The position numbers and the translations under genes were made by a program. From the NCBI RefSeq assembly GCF_000740795.1, contig NZ_JGYG01000010.1, forward strand, positions 1-64,000: a DNA stretch of 64,000 nucleotides. The letters run 5' to 3'. Every line of letters begins with the position of its first letter. Position 1 is the stretch's first letter. This stretch comes from Haematobacter massiliensis. Lineage in GTDB: Bacteria; Pseudomonadota; Alphaproteobacteria; Rhodobacterales; Rhodobacteraceae. The notes below the pieces were generated by a model that worked only from the letters and a program-made list of their open reading frames with translations, did no database searches and was not told the origin of the DNA. Positions 56,595-64,000 of the stretch are shown one piece after another.

Positions 56595-57511
56595 TCACCC
56601 AAAGACCGACCAGCCCATCGCCCGCGCCAGACGCTCCACTGCGAGCGTCCCGATCAGCGTGTTTCCCTGTTCATCCAGCCCCGGAGACCAGACCGCGATG
56701 GATGCCCGCCCCGGCGCGATCACCAGCAGGCCCCCGCCCACGCCGCTCTTCGCCGGCAGGCCGACGCGATAGGCGAAATCGCCCGACCCGTCATACTGGC
56801 CACAGGTCATCATCAGCGCGTTGATCCGGCGGACACGACCCGCCGAAACCAGCCGCGGCCCCTGCCCGGCGCTCATCAGGAACCGTCCGGCACGGGCAAG
56901 CTGGCGGCACGTCTCGCGATGGCGCACTGGTGGAAATAGGTGCCGCAGACCAGCTCCGGCGAATGGAGCAGATTGTCATGCGAGGCGATGTAATGGGCGA
57001 GCGCATAATTGCCGTGACCGGTTTTCTGCTCCGACCGGGCGACACTGGCGTCGATATGGATATTCTCATCCTCCGCCGCAGCGCGGATGAAGCGCAGGAT
57101 GGACCCCAGTGCTTCGCGCGGGGTTGCGCCGGCCAATACCGCATCGGTCGTCACGAGCGCGCCGGCATTGATGAAAGGATTGCGCGGGCGCCCCTTTTCA
57201 AGCTCCAACTGCAGGATGGAGTTGAATGCCTGGCCCGAAGGCTCACGGCCGACCCGCTGCCAGAGCTGATCGCCCAGCTTGCCAAGCGCGAGCGCCAGCG
57301 TGAAGACCTTTGACACAGACTGGATGGAGAAGCTGGTATCGGCGTCGCCGGTCTGCATCTCCCGTCCGTCCGCCGTCACCACCGCCATGCCGAAGCGCTT
57401 CGGGTCGATGCAGGCAAGCTCCGGGATATAGTCGGCGACGCGACCCCGCTCCTGCACCTGGGCCATCTCGACGCCGATCCGGTGAAGCGTGTCCACCAGC
57501 CGCTGCGCCAT
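56595..57511 (-). pseudogene. glsA: Glutaminase with a one-base frameshift
   Basis: Converts glutamine to glutamate and ammonia. Two frames make up one intact-looking glutaminase. Residues 1-194 or so (57511 to about 56915) contain the serine-hydrolase-like [15 protein letters not shown] (Ser-x-x-Lys), NPFINAGAL and [11 protein letters not shown]. The rest, [41 protein letters not shown] and GWSVFG, is in the next frame down to 56595. Deletion of one base near 56913 (GCGA-GACG where GCGATGACG is expected) explains it. Either a true pseudogene or a sequence error. It starts 2 bases after hisH. Confidence 0.82.
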
Positions 57512-57513
57512 CC

Positions 57514-58152
57514 TCAGGGTCTCCAGTCGAGGAAATTCTGGATGAGCCTTAGCCCCGTCTCCTGGCTCTTTTCCGGATGGAACTGAGTGCCGATCACATT
57601 GTCCCGTCCCACGATCGCCGTAACCGGCCCGCCGTAATCCGCCGAGGCCAGCCGATCCGCCGGATCCGTGACATGCAGCTGATAGGAGTGGACGAAATAG
57701 ACATGCTCGCCGCTCCCGATCCCGTCCAGCACCGGATGGGACTGCTCCAGCCGAAGCTCGTTCCAGCCCATGTGGGGCACCTTCAGCGCGGGATCGGCGG
57801 GGGCGATCTTGCGCACCTCGCCGGAGATCCAGTCGAAACCGGGCGTGGGTTCGTATTCCAGCCCGCGTGTCGCCAGCATCTGCATTCCCACGCAGATACC
57901 GAGGAACGGCCGTCCTCCGTCACGAACCGCCTCCGAAATTGCGTCAAAAAGGCCGTCATGCGATTCCAGCGCCTCGCGGCAGGCGGGAAATGCCCCATCG
58001 CCAGGCAGCACAATCCGGTCCGCCCGCGCGACCACGTCCGGGTCCGAGGTCACTGTGACGGTGATGCGCCCGACTTCCGCCGCCATGCGCTGAAACGCCT
58101 TCTCGGCCGAATGAAGATTGCCGGAATCATAATCGACCAGCGCCACCAGCAT
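57514..58152 (-). CDS. hisH: Imidazole glycerol phosphate synthase, glutaminase subunit
   Basis: Releases ammonia from glutamine for HisF in histidine synthesis. 212 residues with the triad Cys87 ([10 protein letters not shown]), His192 and Glu194 (TQFHPEKS). The start at 58152 shares a base with the hisB stop (TGATG). hisA and hisF do not follow; glsA comes next, so the histidine cluster is broken here or ends with hisH in this transcript. Confidence 0.96.
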   Translation of the reverse strand: MLVALVDYDSGNLHSAEKAFQRMAAEVGRITVTVTSDPDVVARADRIVLPGDGAFPACREALESHDGLFDAISEAVRDGGRPFLGICVGMQMLATRGLEYEPTPGFDWISGEVRKIAPADPALKVPHMGWNELRLEQSHPVLDGIGSGEHVYFVHSYQLHVTDPADRLASADYGGPVTAIVGRDNVIGTQFHPEKSQETGLRLIQNFLDWRP

Positions 58153-58739
58153 CAGAGCGCACCCTTGGTGGAAGGGATCGCATCCGCCTTCCGCGGGTCG
58201 ATCTCCACCGCCTCGCGAAGCGCACGGGCGACCGCCTTGAATGCCGCCTCCGCAATGTGGTGGCTGTTCAGCCCGTGCAGCCCGTCCACATGCAGGGTAA
58301 TCCCGCCGTGGGTGGAGAGCGCCTGAAAGAACTCCCGCACCAGCTCCGTATCGAATGTGCCGATCTTCTGGGTCGGCAGATCGACATTCCATACCAGGTA
58401 GGGCCGCCCCGACAGATCCAGCGCCGCGCGGACCTGCGCGTCATCCATCGGCAGGTGGCAGGAGCCGTAGCGGCGGATGCCCCGCTTGTCGCCGAGCGCC
58501 TGCGCCAGCGCCTGCCCGATGGCGATGCCGGTATCCTCCACCGTGTGATGGTCATCGATATGCAGATCGCCCTTGGTCCGCACGGTCATGTCGATCAGCG
58601 CATGCCGCGCGAGCTGGTCCAGCATGTGATCGAAGAACCCGACCCCGGTCTGGTTGTCATAGACCCCGCTCCCGTCTAGATCGACGCTGACGGTGATGTC
58701 GGTTTCAGCCGTCCGGCGCGTAATGGTGGCCTTGCGCAT
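58152..58739 (-). CDS. hisB: Imidazoleglycerol-phosphate dehydratase
   Basis: Sixth-step dehydratase of histidine synthesis, single-domain form (195 residues). Metal-binding histidine clusters: [30 protein letters not shown], and near the end [17 protein letters not shown]. Starts at 58739 after GGAGCGAAGCG. Coupled to hisH by a one-base overlap. Confidence 0.96.
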   Translation of the reverse strand: MRKATITRRTAETDITVSVDLDGSGVYDNQTGVGFFDHMLDQLARHALIDMTVRTKGDLHIDDHHTVEDTGIAIGQALAQALGDKRGIRRYGSCHLPMDDAQVRAALDLSGRPYLVWNVDLPTQKIGTFDTELVREFFQALSTHGGITLHVDGLHGLNSHHIAEAAFKAVARALREAVEIDPRKADAIPSTKGAL

Positions 58740-58811
58740 CGCTTCGCTCCTCGTTCACGGGCTTTTATAGGCGGGCGGCCGCGATTGTCCACGCCACTCC
58801 CGCGGAACCCC

Positions 58812-59699
58812 TCACGTCCAGTTGCGCGCGTCCCGCCGCAGGAAGGTCACGAACTGCTGCACCTTTGCCGTGCGATGCGTATCCACATGGGTGACGATAT
58901 AAGCCTTGGAGCTCCAGCGCGGCTCCTCCATCCCCGGAAAGATCTCCACGAGTTGCTCCCGCGTCTCGTGCGAGCCGGCACGCATGAAGCCGATGCCGAT
59001 TCCCGCGAGAACCGCCGCCTTCAGCGCCGGCCCCACCGGCGAGACGAAGCAGAACTTCTGCTCCGGCACATAATCGGTCAGCCAACGGTTATAGGGCGCC
59101 CGCAACGCCTCGCCCGATGCGCCGACGATGCGAAAGGACGCCAGATCCTCCGGTTTCTCCGGGCAGCCGTTCGCGTCGATGAACTCCCGCGTCGCATAGA
59201 GCGCGAAACGATAGTCCATCAGCGGAGAGACCACATTGTCGGGTTCGTCCGGCACGGATCCTGCCCGAAGCGCCACATGCGCCTCGCCGTATTCCAGCCG
59301 GACCTTCCGCAGCTCCGAGGCATAGTGCACCCGGATCGCCGGATGAAGCGCCTGAAACCGACCAATGGCCGGCACCACGAGATCGGCAAGGCCGGGTACG
59401 CTGGAGATCAGCAGATCGCCGGAGACTTCCTCTCCCCTGCCGCGGATGCGATTGAGCAGATGAGTAAGCTGCTCATCCGTCGCCTGCCCCACCTGCAGCA
59501 GATCCTCCCCCGCCTCCGTGGGGGTATAGCCCCGGGCATGACGGTGGAAGAGGCGGGTTCCGAGCCGCTTCTCCAGCGCTTCGATATGGCGGATCACGGT
59601 CGCATGGTGCACGCCCAACGCATCCGCCGCAGCGCTGACAGTGCCCAGACGTGCGACGAAATACGCCGTCCTGATCTCGCTCCAGTTGTCGGTGGCCAT
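58812..59699 (-). CDS. LysR-family regulator
   Basis: 295 residues; HTH block YFVARLGTVSAAADALGVHHATVIRHIEALE and a substrate-binding domain. Divergent from the two small exported paralogue genes with a 319-base gap that carries a 16-bp palindrome. It may regulate those genes, itself or both. The C-terminus ends RDARNWT. Confidence 0.87.
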   Translation of the reverse strand: MATDNWSEIRTAYFVARLGTVSAAADALGVHHATVIRHIEALEKRLGTRLFHRHARGYTPTEAGEDLLQVGQATDEQLTHLLNRIRGRGEEVSGDLLISSVPGLADLVVPAIGRFQALHPAIRVHYASELRKVRLEYGEAHVALRAGSVPDEPDNVVSPLMDYRFALYATREFIDANGCPEKPEDLASFRIVGASGEALRAPYNRWLTDYVPEQKFCFVSPVGPALKAAVLAGIGIGFMRAGSHETREQLVEIFPGMEEPRWSSKAYIVTHVDTHRTAKVQQFVTFLRRDARNWT

Positions 59700-60018
59700 G
59701 GAAGCTCTTTGAACGCTTTCCGGTCGACACTGGCACGCGGCGTGTCGTTACTCAATATGGCCGTCGGCGGCGCATGTTGGAGTGATGCCGGGTGATCACG
59801 GTCGGTCACGCAATCCGGCGCAACGCGAATGTCGAAATAGTTCCCTTTTTCAAGCCCCTCATATGCTCACAGGTCATGTGCATAAATGCACAGACTTTTG
59901 CAGAATTCGGCCTTCACTCTCTGAAAGGCATAACCCATATCCCCCCTACCGGCGCAAGAAACGGCCGGCAGATCGGGAGCCGCTCACCACACGGCTCCAT
60001 GTCGAAGGAAAACTGGAA
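59700..60018. promoter_or_regulatory. Divergent control region with TGTGCAT-AA-ATGCACA palindrome
   Basis: Gap between the LysR gene and the first small exported protein. Bases 59877-59892 are a perfect palindrome with 7-base arms and a 2-base centre. No convincing gene lies here; a frame from 59782 into the next gene lacks conserved upstream sequence. The palindrome is a candidate operator for the LysR protein or another dimeric regulator. Confidence 0.6.
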
Positions 60019-60294
60019 ATGCTCGCCAAAACCATCATGACCGTCGCCTTGCTTGGCCTTGCCGCTCCCGTCGCTGCGGAGAGCGTCAATCCCGGCAAGG
60101 CGCAGATGGCGGCGGAACTCGGCGTGAACCCGTCGGAGTTCACGCTGATCGAACTCATTCAACTCGATACCGCCAAACGTAACCACGATGACCAGCTCTG
60201 GAACCGCATCATGGACAGGGAAGCAGGCGTGACACGCGACGCCAACACGCCCACCGCGCTGACAGTGCCGGGTTACGCAGATACGCGCCACTGA
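60019..60294 (+). CDS. Small exported protein, copy 1 of a tandem pair
   Basis: 91 residues. A signal peptide (AKTIMTVALLGLAAPVAA, cut near AES) precedes a small helical domain: VNPGKAQMAAELGVNPSEF, LIELIQLDTAKRNHDD, then a PTALTVPGY end. It shares this entire plan with the next gene, so they arose by tandem duplication. No known domain. The start at 60019 follows AAGGAAAA. Confidence 0.8.
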   Translation: MLAKTIMTVALLGLAAPVAAESVNPGKAQMAAELGVNPSEFTLIELIQLDTAKRNHDDQLWNRIMDREAGVTRDANTPTALTVPGYADTRH

Positions 60295-60366
60295 GTTTCA
60301 ACCGGGGCATTGCGCCCAAACTCCCCAGAAATGCTGCATCGGCAGCGACTAACAAGGAATAGAGAC

Positions 60367-60636
60367 ATGTTTGCCAAGACCATCATGACTGTCGCCCTCC
60401 TCGGCCTCGCCGCTCCCGTCATGGCTCAGGGCGTCAACGCGGGCAAAGCCCAGCTTGCTGCCGAACTGGGTGTCGATGCGACGCAGTTCAGCACCAATGA
60501 ACTGATCCAGCTTCACGATGCGAAACGCAACAACGACACCGAGCGCATGGAACTCATCCTCAACCATGACGCCAGCGTGACGCGCGGCGCGCAGAACCCG
60601 ACGGCGATCGTGGTGCCGGACTACGCGAACGACTGA
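60367..60636 (+). CDS. Small exported protein, copy 2 of a tandem pair
   Basis: 89 residues with the signal AKTIMTVALLGLAAPVMA and a mature part VNAGKAQLAAELGVDATQF, ELIQLHDAKRNNDTERM and PTAIVVPDYAND, matching copy 1 at about half of the positions over the whole length. AAGGAATAG lies before the start at 60367. Probably periplasmic. A hairpin terminator follows. Confidence 0.82.
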   Translation: MFAKTIMTVALLGLAAPVMAQGVNAGKAQLAAELGVDATQFSTNELIQLHDAKRNNDTERMELILNHDASVTRGAQNPTAIVVPDYAND

Positions 60637-60654
60637 TCCTGTTATAATCGACTG

Positions 60655-60692
60655 AGCAAAGCCGGCCATCCACGGATGCGCCGGCTTTGTGT
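60655..60692 (+). terminator. Hairpin after the exported-protein pair
   Basis: AAAGCCGGC (60658-60666) pairs with GCCGGCTTT (60680-60688), loop of 13 bases, then GTGTT. Likely an intrinsic or Rho-aided terminator ahead of ffh. Confidence 0.7.
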
Positions 60693-60863
60693 TGACATCG
60701 CGGCCTCCAACCCGTATCGGTCGCGCAATTCCGGGAGCATTGTGTCTTCCGGTCCCCTGCAAAGGCCGGGGATCGCCATCCGTCAGCGCGTTGCGCCCAC
60801 GGGTGCCGTTGTCGTTTTGGAATACCCGGTCACAGCCGGAAACTGGTCCGAGGAGGATCGCGC

Positions 60864-62344
<1,481 letters not shown>

Positions 62345-62348
<4 letters not shown>

Positions 62349-62896
62349 AGTTCTTCGCGCGTCATGGAGGCATGGCCATACCACCGGTTCTCCGCACGGA
62401 GCGGCTGGTGCTGCGCGGCCTCGATGCGCGCGATGTGGAGAATTTCTCCGCCTTCTTCGCCAGTGACCGCTCCCGCTTCGTCGGCGGACCGCTTGATGCC
62501 GAGGATGCCTGGAAAGTACTGGCGCGGGTCATCGGCCACTGGACGCTCCGCGGCTACGGCAGCTTTGCAATCACCCTGACAGGGGCGGAGGACAACGCCG
62601 TCGGCATGGCTGGCCCGTGGTTCCCGGAAGGCTGGCCGGAGGCGGAGATCGGCTGGATGCTGTGGGATCCGGCGCTGGAGGGCAAGGGCTATGCCCGCGA
62701 AGCCGTCGAGGCGACGCGCGACTGGGCCTATCGCACGCTCGGCTGGACGACGGCTGTCAGCTATATCAGCCCGGAAAACGCCCGCTCGCTCCGCCTTGCC
62801 GAACGGCTGGGCGCACAGCCGGATCCGAGCGTCATCCTCCGCGACGCAGACCCCTGCATCGCCTATCGCCACCCAGCACCGGAGCGCCTGCAATGA
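62345..62896 (+). CDS. GNAT-family N-acetyltransferase (RimJ/RimL type)
   Basis: 183 residues. TERLVLRGLDARDVENFSAFF at the N-terminus, then GWMLWDPALEGKGYAREAVEA (acetyl-CoA binding motif A) and SYISPENARSLRLAERLGA at the end identify an RimJ/RimL-type acetyltransferase. Substrate unknown. The start at 62345 overlaps the ffh stop (ATGA) and the stop overlaps the next start. Confidence 0.88.
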
Positions 62897-63195
62897 CCGA
62901 CGCGACGGCCCGTGCGGCCGAACTTCTCCGCAATCATCGCGACTCCATCGACCGGCTGGACGCGATCCTGGTCTACACGCTGGCGGAGCGGTTCAAACAC
63001 ACCCAGGCGGTCGGGCGGCTGAAGGCGGAGCATGCTCTTCCCCCCTCCGATCCGGTGCGGGAATCCCGGCAGATCGAGCGGCTGGAATGGCTCGCCGGCG
63101 AAGCCGACCTCGACCCGGAGTTCGCCCGCTCCTTCCTCAATTTCATCATCTCGGAAGTGATCCGTCACCACGAGAAGCTGCAAACCGCCAAGTGA
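62893..63195 (+). CDS. Chorismate mutase (AroQ type)
   Basis: 100 residues, all-helical AroQ fold: LRNHRDSIDRLDAILVYTLAERFKHTQAVGRLKAEH with the expected Arg and Lys of the active site and a C-terminal FLNFIISEVIRHHE helix. Converts chorismate to prephenate for tyrosine and phenylalanine. Overlaps the acetyltransferase gene by 4 nt; rpsP follows after 72 bases. The placement beside ffh and rpsP is typical for Rhodobacterales. Confidence 0.92.
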   Translation: MTDATARAAELLRNHRDSIDRLDAILVYTLAERFKHTQAVGRLKAEHALPPSDPVRESRQIERLEWLAGEADLDPEFARSFLNFIISEVIRHHEKLQTAK

Positions 63196-63267
63196 CGCCC
63201 TGCGCACAAGGCACAGACAACGGATGGCGGGGCAACCCGCCGAACAGCCAGATACAGGAGACATGAC

Positions 63268-63618
63268 ATGGCTATGAAGATCCGCCTCGCCCGTGGGGGC
63301 TCCAAGAAACGTCCGTATTACGCGATTGTCGCCTCCGACAGCCGCATGCCGCGCGACGGCCGCTTCATCGAGAAACTCGGCACCTATCACCCGATGCTGC
63401 CGAAGGATTCCGAAGACCGCGTGAAGATGGACATGGAGCGCGTCACCTACTGGCTGGGCCAGGGCGCGCAACCGACCGACCGCGTTGCCCGCTTCCTCGA
63501 AGCCGCTGGCCACCGCGAGAAGTCGGTCCGCAACAACCCGAAAGCCGCGCAACCCGGCAAGAAGGCCACGGAGCGCGCGAAGGAGCGTGCCGCGAAAGCC
63601 GAAGCCGCGGCCGAGTGA
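63268..63618 (+). CDS. rpsP: 30S ribosomal protein S16
   Basis: 116 residues. The core [37 protein letters not shown]... fits all S16; a lysine/alanine-rich tail of about 30 residues ([19 protein letters not shown]) extends it as in many alphaproteobacteria. Start at 63268 (MAMKIRL) with AGGAG nearby; the second ATG at 63274 is possible. Confidence 0.96.
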   Translation: MAMKIRLARGGSKKRPYYAIVASDSRMPRDGRFIEKLGTYHPMLPKDSEDRVKMDMERVTYWLGQGAQPTDRVARFLEAAGHREKSVRNNPKAAQPGKKATERAKERAAKAEAAAE

Positions 63619-63717
63619 GCCAGCAGCCGGTTTTCCCCGCAGGGGAAAGCCGGAGCATCTCCCGTGTGTGCCCGGAAGGGCGCACACTCCGCATTCCTAG
63701 CAGGCCGGGATAAACGC

Positions 63718-64000
63718 ATGAGCGACAGGATTTGCGTGGGTGCGATCGCCGGCGCCTTCGGCGTCCGGGGTGAGGTGCGGCTGAAGAGCTATACCTCAGA
63801 CCCCTCTGACATCACCCTCTATGCCCCCCCTCTGGACCGAGGACGGAAAGCGCAGCTTTTCCGTCACGATCACGCGCGCAATCCCGAACGGCCTCGCCGC
63901 GCGCCTCTCCGGCATCTCCACCAAGGAGGAGGCGGATGCGATGAAGGGGGTGGAGCTGTTCACCGATCGGGACCGGCTGCCCTCCCTCCCCGACGACGAA
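63718..64000 (+). CDS. rimM: Ribosome maturation factor RimM (partial, frameshifted in a C7 run)
   Basis: Binds S19 and assists 30S maturation. The first frame gives [37 protein letters not shown]; after the seven Cs at 63824-63830 the conserved continuation ([40 protein letters not shown], split between frames) is in another frame. Six Cs would give one open gene, so one C is probably extra. The gene runs off the window. Follows rpsP, as usual. Confidence 0.8.
   Translation, partial: MSDRICVGAIAGAFGVRGEVRLKSYTSDPSDITLYAPPLDRGRKAQLFRHDHARNPERPRRAPLRHLHQGGGGCDEGGGAVHRSGPAALPPRRR

Overview
The window is GC-rich, densely packed chromosome from an alphaproteobacterium, most likely of the Rhodobacterales/Rhodobacteraceae. 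Support for this: the run ffh - acetyltransferase - chorismate mutase - rpsP - rimM, a VPLPA-CTERM exported protein, a uvrA promoter with a direct-repeat GTTC-N7-GTTC LexA box, and many 1-4 nt stop/start overlaps. Assignment below family level is not possible from the sequence alone.

Layout. 1-4534: a partial amidase (minus strand) whose ribosome-binding site touches a perfect 50-copy octamer array, then cbiZ (B12 salvage), deoD and an aldo/keto reductase. 5319-14723: a compact selenocysteine module. It holds a formate dehydrogenase (fdoG with an in-frame TGA and a bacterial SECIS hairpin, fdoH, fdoI), the maturation factor fdhE, selA, selB and the selenocysteine tRNA selC. Only selD and fdhD are missing from a full set. 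14848-23287: typA, an MFS transporter, a dimethylglycine/sarcosine-dehydrogenase-like flavoprotein, infA-maf-rng-yacG and tRNA-Phe.

23272-35103 is an integrative element of about 11.8 kb inserted in the 3' end of tRNA-Phe and bounded by an 18-bp direct repeat. From the tRNA side it carries an exported nuclease and a tiny Cys/His-rich exported protein, a four-gene chain of unknown proteins with two diverged paralogues, divergent regulators around a palindrome-rich AT-rich operator region, an iterated-motif region, and a seven-gene replication-like chain in which every junction is a 4-nt overlap (winged helix, PC4-like ssDNA-binding protein, a 32-residue mini-protein, Toprim primase, DUF3987-like protein, two unknowns). 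It ends with an AlpA-type regulator and a tyrosine integrase translationally coupled to an unknown cargo gene. No capsid, terminase or conjugation genes are seen, so it looks like a satellite or mobilisable island.

35629-64000 returns to core genes: coaD, a CBS protein, a LysR regulator divergent from mmsA, the valine-degradation operon (isobutyryl-CoA dehydrogenase, 3-hydroxyisobutyryl-CoA hydrolase, mmsB), exported proline-rich proteins, a BKACE-family protein, uvrA, lpdA, queA, an AsmA-like giant protein, hisB-hisH followed by glsA, a LysR regulator beside two tandem small exported paralogues, and the ffh-rpsP-rimM translation cluster.

Three genes (the VPLPA-CTERM gene, glsA, rimM) each carry an apparent single-base frameshift. 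The one in rimM sits in a run of seven C, which suggests that at least some are sequencing errors.
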